Assembly: GCA_023333565.1 (NCBI GenBank)
Contig: JAJKFH010000927.1
Coordinates: 1,674,001 to 1,738,000 of the forward strand
Length of the DNA: 64,000 bases
Direction: 5' to 3'
Source: Puffinus mauretanicus
Taxonomy: Eukaryota; Chordata; Aves; Procellariiformes; Procellariidae
Of the stretch, positions 22,701 through 34,307 are shown one piece after another. Made by a program: the position numbers and the translations under genes. The notes under the pieces are model-generated. The model made no database searches. It had not been told where the DNA came from and worked only from the letters and a program-made list of their open reading frames with translations. Position 1 is the first letter of the stretch. Each line of letters starts with the position of its first letter.

Positions 22701-23623
22701 AAGCAGCTCTTCCCTTCAGGCTCTTGTTTTATTTATTAGCTTGCTCTGTCCCTCTTTTGCAGTTTTTTCTCTCTGTTTCAGTGCCTGTGTTCTCTTTTTC
22801 TCCTTTATTCACTAATTTCGTCCCTGGGAGACAGTGACAGCGAAACTTAAGTATCGCTGCCCAAGACATCAGATTCAAATTGTGTAATTCCCAGTTGATA
22901 ACTACAACTCTCCCCTCATCTGTGTTTTTAACACAAAGTAATGATTTATAGTGCTTAAACAGTTGAATATATTACATCTGGTTTACTCCAATTGCTTTAG
23001 ATGAAACTGTAGAAATAGGGTGTGTTGGGTTTTTGATGGTTGTTGTTGTTTGTTTGTTTTTTATACATTGCAACACAGATGCTGAATATCCTCCCTTGTT
23101 TGTGTAGGCAATGGAAACCACTATCATTCTTGTCTGGAGAAGCCCTTACCGAGGCATGACACAGCTACACCGAGACCTTTCTAACCTCATTCATCAAACA
23201 CTTCCTTTCCTCTGAGGCCTTATCCCACGGGACCATTCATTTCCTTCAACTAATATGCCACACGAAAGGAATCTTGGGTAGATTCCTGTGTCTGGGTCTA
23301 GCTCCGAATTTGTATAAAGGTTCCAGAAGACAGAGGAATGATACAAATATAGGCAATATGTGGTATTATCGTCCATTCTGCTGCTTTTGCTCCTTGTCAT
23401 ACATTGCAGAAAATCATGTGCTGACTTACAATGTCAGGGGGACACCAGTGTCCATGTAATAATTATTTTTAGAGCTATATTTTCTTGCCACAATCAACTA
23501 GCTCTCTGCTAAGAGTGAAGCATCAAAATTAAAGAGAGTTGGTGCCCAGAAGCTTCACCTCACTGACATTGTTAGGTTTCTGCCTGTTGTCATAGAATTG
23601 CAAAATATCTGCAAAGCACAGCC

Positions 23624-23652
23624 TTTACACCACCAGGGTTAAGTGGTGTAAA
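23624..23652. repeat. Perfect 10-bp inverted repeat, 9-nt spacer
   Basis: TTTACACCAC (23624-23633) and GTGGTGTAAA (23643-23652) are exact reverse complements. Each arm contains an ACACC/GGTGT core resembling a T-box half-site. Confidence 0.8.
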
Positions 23653-23769
23653 CTGCAAACTGCTGAATGAATGAATTGCAGCTGGCTGGGGAAGCGGGCT
23701 GGTTTTTACCATTCACAATCCCCCCCAAAGAGTGCCACAGCTCTGTTTCCAGACTGATCAGGAAGGCAA

Positions 23770-23900
23770 AGGAATTTGTTAATTGATATTTCTCCCTCCC
23801 ATATCAATTAATGAAGCCCATCTAGGGAGATGTGTGCTCTTCTCTCTTAGTTAATTAATCCTTTTCCTTTATCTTCACAAATAACGGCAATAAAGCAATT
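23770..23900. promoter_or_regulatory. Candidate homeodomain-rich element with inverted repeat
   Basis: TTAATTGATAT (23779-23789) and ATATCAATTAA (23801-23811) form a perfect 11-bp inverted repeat around an 11-nt pyrimidine spacer. Further on are AGTTAATTAATCC (about 23849-23861) and AAGCAATTAGCAAAGG (about 23894-23909). The block is dense in TAATT cores and resembles vertebrate conserved non-coding elements. No ORF or repeat explains it. Confidence 0.4.
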
Positions 23901-26900
23901 AGCAAAGGATTTACAGGGTGTGGAGCAGTGAGAGATTCCTCTAGCCCCTCTGCAGCTCAAGCTGTTTAGTGCTGCTGCAATTCAGGCTCTCTCTAAAGGG
24001 ATTTGTGTCCCCCACCCTCTGCGGTGTGGCTGCTGAAAGCCCGGCCTCCTCAAGATGTGAAATCCCCAGCTTGTTTTCCCCTAAGGGAGAGTTAACAACT
24101 TCGGTGCCAGTCCTTGGCAAAAGCCTCCACTGGGACAATGGCACCAGCCTTCAAAAGCGACAGGCACTGGCTGCTGGTGGCACTGCTGTCCCCACAGCAC
24201 CTGAGCCTGTGGCTCCCAGGGAGGGTGCAGCGGGGCAGGATGAGCTGAGCCGCCCCAGCACCTCAATCCTGCTAGAATGGCAGCCTCTCTGCCTCTGTCC
24301 CCTCTCCTCCCATCCCAGCCCATGCACAGGCTCTGCCTCTCTGAAAGCCCTCGGTGAACGGTTCAGCTCCCTCAGCCAGTAGGAAAGGAACCTACCTAAG
24401 CTGTAAACCCTGCAGAAGAGGAGCTACAGGAGGAGGGAGATGCCCTCTCCTCTCTGTGACAGTGAGGTGTTGGATGGGTTTTGCTATTCTCCTCAGATGT
24501 TAGGGCTCACCCGAACAGCTGTCTCCAAACTGCCTGACACAGCTGCCCTGATGGTGGATGCCTTTTGTGGAATGGACTGCAGCTGCACGGTGGGGGCTGC
24601 GCTGGCAGAGGGAGCAGCATCTCCATCGGGATATTCACAGCCTGACAAGGCATCTGTCCCTCTGCTTGGCTGCTCAAGTTAGCCTTTGTCAGCATCTCTC
24701 CTAGGTGGTTCCCTTCTCTTTGAGCGTGCAGGTGAGTCCTTGCGCTTTGTCCATGGCAGCAGCAAAGACCATGCAGATTCCAGCCTTGGACAAAGAAAAG
24801 GGCTTTATTGGCAATTTATATTTTGAAATGCTGATATGTTGGGTGGTTAAGCTAAGGCAAGGCTTAAGGTTTTCAAGCATTTTTTAAGCAGGCTTGGGAA
24901 CCCAGAGTTTCATCATTTCTCCATGCGTTAGTGTGGTGTGACCTGCTTCTGCCCACTTACCCTCACACCTCTGCACAGGACTTGGTGTGGAGGGTGTGAA
25001 AGTTGGCCCCGCAACAGGGAGCACAGCACCCTTGACTGTTTCGATAATTTAATGGTTCCAAATCATCATTTCTTATTGTTTGCCCTTAAATGTTATTGCC
25101 AAAGAGTAACTTTGTTGATAATGTCCCATTTAAGAGAAGCTATACAGAGTATATCTCTTCCTGCTGCTTAAGGAGATTGCCAGCACATAAGAGTAAGCAG
25201 CAGGTCCTGAAGCGCTGCAGCAAGAACCATCCATGTGTTCAGTCTCCTCCTTTTTGCTCACAGCTCCCCCTCTGCCTTCTCATTAGCAGCAGTGGTGTGT
25301 TGCTGGAAGGCCCATCTCCACCCTCCTTCTGGAGGCAGAAAGGGCTGGAGATGAAAATCTCCTTCTTCTGTGCTCCTAGCTATGAAAATTGGGAGCCCTT
25401 ATGGTTCCCCGAATGACACAGTGGCCTGGGAAGGGCAAGCAGATTCCAACAGCCCTGTGTAAAGTGGCCAGTGAAGTGGTCCCTTCTGTACTGGAGCCCT
25501 TGGAGGGAACAAGCACATGGCACTGAATGCCCCCAGCCCTTGTTGGTCCTCCTTCTTGGCTTTGAAGAGGAAAAAGGTCCCGTCTTAATGTGCAAATTAT
25601 CAACAGTGGTAGATCTGCAGCTATACTGTCACCCAGCGTCCCCTGGCAGGGCTTAGGCTAAATGCTGGAAAATGAAGCAACTGACTGCAGAAACCCAAAG
25701 AAAGTGTCTGTGCATGAGGGAATGTTGAGGCAGGAAAGTGTCCAGCCATCCTTCAGCCAAGGTGTTTTACCCTGGTGAAAAGGTATAGCAGGGGTGGCAT
25801 GTGTTTGGTTGCCCCTCAGCCTCCTGTGACCATCCCAGAGAGCCTGGTTAGCTCTGTGCTGTTGTTGTGTGTCCTGCAGGCTTTGTGAGCTGCCCAAAAT
25901 CAGTGAAGGGAAGAGTGGTGAGCTCTAGGAAGCATATTCTGCTCTTACAGCACTGGGCTGCTTCATCAGACCAAATTCCTATCACCTAATGTAGGCTCCA
26001 CAAGAACAACTTTTTGATATAATGCACGTAATTTTAACTACGCAGCCACTAAATATATCTGACTTGGGTCAATCCTTCTGTCACTGTGGGGAAGTGTCTT
26101 GGGTTTTTTCTTTGTCTACCATGTTGCTTGCTTGCTCGCTCACCGCTGCCATGCCTATCTCTATTTTCAAATGTAAACTTGGTGTGCCACTATCGAGTGA
26201 CAGTGAAGAGATGTGGATGTTCTGTGTGACAGCATGTATATAGTAGATGCATATTTGTCCTTAAGGCGAGATGCAATGTTTCATCCCAAGGGAAGAAGAA
26301 TGACCTTTAGTCTGTCTGGATATTTTACGATCTGTCCTTCCTTTTCTGTTTCCTGTGAGGTTAAAGACCTGCTGGTGATGATTAAAAGTACTGCAGTTTC
26401 TTCTCTCTCTAAATAGTTTTTTTGAGTTATTTCAGAAGCACGGAAGAGGCTAGAAAGGTTTAGTTGCATCTTCCTTTTCACCCTGATGTCCACCAAAAAT
26501 CAGGTTCTGCTGCATTGTACTTTCTAACGAAAGTAAAACTTAGTAACCTTTTCTTCCTCTTCATATCCAGCAGCTGAACATCCGCTACCGCTCCCAAACA
26601 AATTCCCAGAAGGATATTTTTTGCAGCCTTCATACCAACAGTGTGGGATCTCTAGACTGGATCTCCTAGCACTTCTGGGTCCATGTATATTAGCATCATA
26701 GCTGTTAGGAGGCAAGTTCAGAAATTTATTCCTAATTACAGCAGAAATGGCGGTCAGGTTTCATATCGGATCTTCTTCCTTGGGCTCCTTTTCTAGTCCA
26801 GAGCTGCTATACTTCTTTGCCAGAATCCTGGCAAAGACATTGTCGAGAAAAAGTGTAACAAGGTGGTGCCAGATCGTCTGTGCACTGCACAGATGGTCTG

Positions 26901-29900
26901 CATGTGCACCACAAATCCAGTGCTTTGGGAAATGTTGAATTTACTCTGCCCTGGCTTCACAGCTGATTCCAACATGCACCACAAGCCCCTCTGACACTTC
27001 CAGGAAGTGTTGGACTCGCTTGCCGACTCTCTGCAGCTGATCTGGGCAGATGCTGTGGAAATGTCTGGGGTTTCTGGACATTGAGTAACCTGGGGTTGCT
27101 ACCACATAGTACTTCCAGCTGGGCCATTGGACTCCCAGAAATCCCACATAAAGGTAAAGAAAGTCCTCAGATTCTCCCTTCCTTCCAGACAAAATCTGTG
27201 GGCAGAAGAGGGCATGTCCAATTAAACCCAGACGTGTTAGCCTTGCTCTAATCTGTCTGCTGGATGTCTGCAAGATGCAGAGAGATCAGGCAGAAGGTGA
27301 ATGGTGTGGCAGTCTAAAACCACACTTTGCTATGAGTAATGTTAGCATATTGATGCAGCCTTTCATTCTCAGCATTTCTCAAAAGTAATTAGTGTAAAGT
27401 TCTCTGCAGGATCAACGTTTGAAGTACTTTTTCCATTCCACATTCTCTTCTTTCCCATTTTATAATCTCCTCTGAAGTCACTGTGTTTGCTTGGTGGCAA
27501 ATCTGTGTGTAGCAGTTTCATTTGTTTGCATTCATTCTAGCTTCATGATATCTGGGACTATCTGAATTCTCTTACTGAATATGATCCATCCCAAGTAGCC
27601 AGGAGATTGGATCAGTCCGACCATCCTGCTCTCAAACTTCCCCAAATGAGAAGGGTGTTAAAAAAAAAAAGCTGTCGCCTGTCCTGGGCTCCAGGGTAGG
27701 GCTCGCAGCCGCTCAGTCAGAAGGCACTGAAGGAGATCTGAATGCGCTGTGGAGCAGCTGCTGAACTTGCAAATTGAATGAAAGAAAACAACAACAAAAA
27801 AATCAACATTTCCAGTTCACTCTCGCTCTGTAGGCAGCCTGCAGCCCCACACAGCAACGCGGCTGCCTGGAGACAGGGCATTACTACAGGCTCCCCAAAG
27901 CCCTAGCTGCTAACTAGGAGGGGTAAATACCTTCCCAGGACTGGAATGCCCTGCTAGCGGTTCGTGTCCCCTCAGATAAGCGGTGACATTTCAAACCCAC
28001 CCGAATTTAAAAAGAAGAATTTCCTGACTTAAATGGCTGTGGAAGATGCTACTGTCCCACATTAGAAATACAGATTGCAGCTGGGGCTTTGAATAAACAC
28101 AGTAACTTGAATGAACACCTATGGGTCTGCCATCCAGAAGGGGAGGGCCTGGCCTTATGGCTGCTGCCCAGAGCTGGGGTGGGGAGAGCTGGGGTGCCCT
28201 GGCTCTCCCCCCTCCAGGGTGCTGCAAAAGGGGCCTCTGACCTAGACCCCTCCAATGGCTGTGGGCAACACAGCACAGAGGCACACAGCACCTTAGTCTC
28301 TCAAAGACAGGCAAAAGTCATATTTCAAGATGTAGATTAGTTAATGACCAGGCCGGAAAAGGATTCTGCCTTCTCTATTTCGCTTCCTCTGCCTGCACGG
28401 ATCTGTTCAAGTGTAAACATTACATTCTGGTGGAGTCTTGGCTGGCCTCATTCTGTACCTGCCTCGTTCACTCCCCTCTGTCTTTCTTCCCTGGCAGATG
28501 GCTCCTCTCGCATCATGAACCTGCTGCTTAGTAATTGCATTAAGGCAATGGAAATAGGGCCTTTTGTTTCTCAGCTTTTCCTCTCTGTAAGCAGGGTGGA
28601 GGTAACTGTGGGCAGGAAGAGATGGAGGAGCAGTTCACTGGAGTTTGCTTTTCAGTCAGAAAATCAAAGTGCTTAGCCAGATCCCCACCCTCTTGTAGAA
28701 GCATATGGAATTGGAACAAGACAAAATCTGAATTCCTTTCTCATCTTTGTGTAAAACTGGTATTAAGAATTTACCTGCCTTAACTGCATTTTGTGGGGAG
28801 GGCAGCCCCTGGTGTAAAAGTTGCATTATGGTCTCCAGAAGTCCATTTTCACATAGTCTTGCTGGTCATTGGGAGAGCCCACTATGTGCAAAGCCCCTGC
28901 TGTGCTTGTTGAAATCATCTGGACATACTTTTCTGCACCAGAGAGGGAGGCTCTTTAGTATCAAGACCTACAGTCTCATGTGAATTAAGAAACTGTATGT
29001 AGCTTAATAGGATCATGTCCCTAGCTCCCTGAAACAGAAAGAAAATGGAGGATTATTTCTTTATCCTTCAAGTAACGTGCTTTTAACAGGACTCTTACCT
29101 GGCTGCCATTCTATTGCCCTCTGTCACTGAAATTAAGCTGCTGAAACCTATAATATGAACTTGTACATACCTCCACCTATAGTATGCAATGTCCCAGCCT
29201 TCTAAGAGCCACATGCTAGGGAAGATACTGTATAATAATGCAGTAAATATAGGTCATCTTCAGTAGAATTTAGCTTGTAGCAAATGGAACAATCCTATAC
29301 ACAAAAAAGGAAAGAATATTCCCAGTGTGAGCATCAGCTCTGTTCACGTGATGTGAACGTATATGCTTGAACTGTATAAACACACAAAATAGTGAGTGTA
29401 TGATGAAAAGCTACACATTAGCTGAAGAAATATTTGCAGTATTTTGTATTAAATGCTATTGATACCTGAAGCTATCCGAACTTTCCAGAATGTCTTTATT
29501 ATCCCATATATGTAATAGTAGTTGGAAAAAAGTTCTCTGCCTTCTAGAAGAACAGTTCTGCCTCTGGTGCAGAGGGTTTTACTTTTTATCTGTAAAGCCT
29601 GACACTGACAAGTGATTTTTTTAAGTCTAAGGTGTGAGAGGAAGGAAAAACAACCACTTTGTGTGTGGACTTCAATGAACTAATCAGGTGTCTGAGTTAC
29701 TTCTGATGCCACAACACCAGCACCCATCAAGGAGTTCTCCATGGGTGATTCTGAAATCAACTTTTGAAAACACTTTGAATTTCACCTTTTCCTTCTTATT
29801 CTGTGGCAAGATGATAATGTTCAACTATCAGTCAAACAGAAAATACATGGGGAAACTGTAATTTTAATAACATTATGCAGGATTAGCTAAACATGAAAAG

Positions 29901-32469
29901 CCACTAAGCATGCATTAGCTGTTGTCGTAATATCACCAGGACCTTGTGGGTTTGTTTAAGTGAAAACCTTTGTATTACATCTGTTCTTTTTTCAGTCCAT
30001 AGCTTGGAAATTAATCTCTAATGAGTTCCTAATCTGCTGCACTTTTCCCTGTGACTTGGCATAAACACTGATTTATTTAGTATAGTTTGGCTGTAATCAT
30101 TTGCTATGAGCTGGAATCACAGCTCTGCAGCTCTTCATTAGGGAATAGTAAACACTTGGCATCTTTTGAGTCAGTTAGGCTGTGTCTTAAGTAATTTACT
30201 ACAACATGGGTGGATCAGTACACTGAAGCTACTTGGTGCCGAGACCCCTACATCTAACCTGTTGGAGGTTTGGGAGTTTTTCTTTGGACTAGGTGGTCTA
30301 GTTGCTCGAACCAAATATTCCCTCCAAAGATGTCTTTTGAAGCTCTCTAAAGGACCACGTATTGACTCAGACTCTCAGGACTCGATTATGGACTGGAGCT
30401 TATTAGGTTGCATCCAAACCAGTTCTGGCTTAGCATCCTCCAGGAGGAATCGAGCTGATGCATACCAAAACCACTCTACAAAGCAAACCAATTCCTACTA
30501 GGTGGGGATGCTCAGGGGATTTGCATTTGCTTCAAGACTTTACTGCTGCTCTGGACCACCATACTAACATAGACACACCCACTGGAACATCAATAAAATA
30601 AAGAAAAAGTTTTTTCCGTTTATCTGTTACCCAAAAGCTGTTTTGGTTTGTTGGTTGGTTGGGGTGCTTTTGACATACCATTGCAGATTTTTTATTTCTG
30701 AAAACAGTTCCTTAGTGACAGGGTTTTCCAGTCAGTGTTGAAAATGGAAATTCATACACTCTCATGGCCAGATTCACAAAAAAGCTTGAGGCCTAATTTT
30801 TAAGAAGTCAACATTTCCAGCTAGATCCAGACACCCAACCATTCAGATTTTACTTAGAGCCGTACACCCGAGACAGCCCTGTTGTGTCCAGTTGCGCTGA
30901 GCTCTTTCACCTCGCTGCAGCTCACACTCCATACTTGCATATAGCTTGACAAGGACCTTGTCTGGCCACAAATGCCATGTAAATATATAGTTGTGTGTCT
31001 GTGTTTATATTGGTAGTAAGAGTTCAGTCTGCTTTGGTGGTGGTCAGTAAGAGATTTTTCCACCACAATAGACTTTGAATCAGATTCTTGTGCCTTGGTT
31101 CATGTGCCTGCCTGATTTACCAGCTTGCTTAGGTCAGCCTTGGCTGGGTTAACCTAATCTCTCTTCCCTGGCTAGAGGCTGGACCATCATCTGTCAGGAT
31201 GGTTCAGTATCCTGCTTAAGCTGTATTGTCTATGATTATATATAAAGTCCTAAACAATGGTCTATTATCTCTTTGTCTTGTCTTTTGAGTCTCTGTAATT
31301 CTTTGTTGGTGACAATTCTTGTGGAACACCACAGCTTTTTTCACCTGGAAGGAGTCTTCCATGGCAGCACCCACATTCCCAGGAAGAGTTGTGTACTCGG
31401 AGGCAGCTTGAGCGCATGAGAGACAACAGCATTCCTGGGAATTTGTTTCAAGTTTCCAAGGTTTCTGTTCTGAACAAGCACAAGGATTGAACATTTCTCC
31501 TGAGACTTCTTTCATGCGTGGTCACCAAAATCATCATCCTTTCCCATCAGAGGGAGTTTTCCTTTGTGCCCAAGAAGTTTGTGGTGCAAAATAAAAGCTG
31601 CAGCTCTTGTTTACACAGCTCTGGCAGAAGTCAGCCTCCCCAGCCCTGTGTTCAGGGATTTAGTTCTGTCTCTCTCATTTTTAGCACTGCACAATCCCTG
31701 CTTCTTCAAGCTCAGCTCATGTATTTGATTTTATCAGATGTTTTCCTAATTGTGTCATTTTCAGAAATATTGGTATAAGGTGAGATTTCTTCCCAGAATT
31801 TTTTGTATCAGGCTGAAGTTGTCAGGGAAAGATCTTTACTTCCCCAGGAAAAGGGGAAAAATCCCGTTACTGTTTTTGTTTAATAACAAGCCAGATACTT
31901 GATAAGCCTAAAAAAAGTTTGTGGCAGATGCCAATACACAGACACTACTGAGCAGTTTCTTTTGTTCATGCAAGCAGCTGGCTCACTGTTACACCTGAAG
32001 AGGTAATTAGAAAGATAAGTTGGAACACTAATTTGCAACATTCAGGCCTTCCCTGGGAAGGTATTGCCATGACAAAAGGAAATAAAGGAACTCGCAGTCA
32101 AGAACAGGGGCACTACCCACCATTTTTCACTCTTACTGGCAGCTCTAGGTAACCTTTAACCTCTTCCCACCAGCCTCCTCAAAGAAGCTACAAGATGCAG
32201 GAGAGTAAAGGAAAAGGGTCCGGTCTCCTCACACAAAATGCCAAGTGCATTTATACTTAGAACAAATGTCTTTTATTCTGATTCCCTTGTGCTCTGTTGC
32301 TCTCAGGTACTCCAACAGCTAAAAAGGAAAAGCAAAAAACCTGAAAATGCCACACATGCCAAGAGTAGGTTGCTTTATAAGGACATTAATGGACACAGTT
32401 GAAATCAGTTTTATAGATTACTAACAGCTGGGATTATTTTGTTTGGTTAGTTTATTACTGTGCATAGCA

Positions 32470-33230
32470 CACTGCTTGGCTCTGAATCCACTTTACACAG
32501 ATTAATTAATTTAGTTTTGTAGCGCTGTACAGTGAACTTTGCAACACTGCCTGTGAGTGCAAACGGGGCTCGCAGGGAGAGCTACAGCTTAGTGACACCC
32601 GCACAAATACAGCCATGACAACTTGTGTGCTCAACTTTAGAGGCTGTTTCCCGGTTAGGAAGTGGGACTCTTCTGCCAATCATCTAATTCCTGTGATCAA
32701 AGCAAGCCTGGCTCCCGTGCACTCTGAGACCCCGTACTGCTCGCACTGAAGCCGATCACTTCAGCGAGAAAACGACTGGACCTCAGAAAAGGAAGCTCTG
32801 TCGGTAACCTGGAATCAACCGGTATAAAACTTCTCCTTATCTGGAACTCTATTCTTGGGAGAAATATTATCAGTAGCTGTGTGTTAATTGGCAGGAAATT
32901 GCTTGCCCTGGGCTCCTCTGACAGAGGCCTCCCCCTTCCCTCTCCTCTCCCTGAACTCCGTTTTCTCATACTGCACCGCACTGGCTATTTGACGGCGCTG
33001 AAGGGAGAGATGAATTCCGTGAACAGTAAAAACACAACTTTCTGCTCCATCGCAAGGAGCCAGATGACGGATACTATTTTCAAAGACTTCTTTGTCCATA
33101 AGATGGCGTTTGAATTAGGAACTTGTTTAGCCAGATTCTCTTGTTACAATTTACTGATTCATTGGGTGGAGAATGGGAGGGCAGGATGACAGAGCCAGAC
33201 AGCTTCAATTAATGATTTTTTTAAAAGATC
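32470..33230. promoter_or_regulatory. Candidate element with TCF, YY1 and homeodomain motifs
   Basis: Motifs in order are ATTAATTAATTTAG (32511-32524), GATCAAAG (32695-32702, strong TCF/LEF consensus), an inverted CAAAG-ACTT-CTTTG pair (33081-33094), AAGATGGCG (33100-33108, YY1 consensus) and TTCAATTAATGA near 33206. The stretch lacks recognisable repeats and significant coding frames. CpG is mildly elevated around 32700-33110. The enhancer assignment is inference. Confidence 0.35.
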
Positions 33231-34280
33231 TCATTCAAACACAAATGCATCTCAAAATATATCCAGAATTAGACAGCAGGAAGAATTATCAGTTTTAACC
33301 TACTTGTGCCTTTAAATGATCTGATGAGGGGAAATAAGGTGTTTTATCACTACTTTTCAGAGAAAAATTGTAAAGTTGTAAAAGAATCTGTGGTGTTTTT
33401 CTTAAGAACCAGACGTGGTGGAGGAAGGGTTTTTTGAGAAAAAAAAACATCTCCAAATCTCTCCTGCTCTCTCAGTGAGACCATAAGAAAAGTTAAATAT
33501 CATTAGGGTTAGTAACATGAAAATGAATTTCTGTTTCAGCAATAGAAGAAGCAAAGAGAAAGATCAAATTCAGGTCTCCCACCTGTTCTGACGCGTAATT
33601 CTTTTGACAGTTATCTCTGGATCACATCAGAACGGATAAATCTGGAATTAGATCCAAGGAAATACTTAGGCCTTATCTCCCCATCTTCAGTTTTCCCCAG
33701 CCTGACCAAGCCCGTTTGGCAGCAGGTCCCACCTGTACTGGGAGAGCGCCCGGGACCTGACAGCACCAGTGCTGCCCCTCTTCTTCCTCCGTGCTCCTTC
33801 AGCCAGGCCTGAGCCGTTCATACCCTGCCCTTGTGAAATCCTGGGGTCCTTCTCTCAGCTGCTGAGCACTGGCGATTTTCACAGCTTCTTCTTCAATTTG
33901 TAAAGTTTCTCGGAAATCTCCCAGGGTGTCTAATCTTACTGTTGGGGGAAGGGGAAAGGTCTGGACTGGTCTTGTGTGACCTCAGCCATTTAATTTGTCT
34001 GTCATTACTTCATGGGTATAGGTTACCAAGAATGTAATTCTCAACTTTCTTACTCACAAAAAAAGGCAATGGTCTAAGTTTTCTTTTATTTCTTTGATTG
34101 ACAAAAGAAAAATTACTGTCTGTGGTAGACTCATTCTTATTCTCTTCAGGTCTCTCTCCCTCTGTACACAGACACACACACGTGGTCATTAGAAACATCA
34201 TGCACACACAAACCCAACTTTTCCCAGAGTTTAAGTAGCAAGAAACATTGAACCCAGAAGACTATGTTAGTGATATAAAT

Positions 34281-34307
34281 AATATATACTTTTTAAAAGT
34301 ATATATT
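34281..34307. repeat. Perfect 27-bp AT palindrome
   Basis: The 13-base arm AATATATACTTTT (34281-34293) and its exact reverse complement (34295-34307) flank a single T. All but two of the 27 bases are A or T. It could extrude as a hairpin. Confidence 0.9.

Larger units (their letters stand above)
11400..23400. other. Upstream gene desert, proximal part
   Basis: No gene is recognisable here. The longest open frames (about 110-220 codons near 11.8-12.3, 19.5-20.2 and 21.7-22.4 kb) resemble no family I know, overlap other frames and lack convincing splice or start context. Simple sequence includes T tracts at 20867-20881 and 21774-21789 and a GGAA-type purine run near 13285-13312. Candidate elements at 13.6, 14.76, 16.67, 17.9-18.6, 20.1 and 22.4-22.7 kb are listed separately; the remainder is featureless by eye. 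Confidence 0.65.

Noticed and set aside
26941..27273. A 110-codon minus-strand frame
   Set aside because: No recognisable domain; simple chance length for 64 kb of sequence in six frames.
30230..30500. A GGTGCCGAGACCC sequence resembling a retroviral primer-binding site, followed by a 111-codon frame
   Set aside because: It does not match a full tRNA-complementary primer site, no LTR pair is visible, and the frame resembles no retroviral protein.
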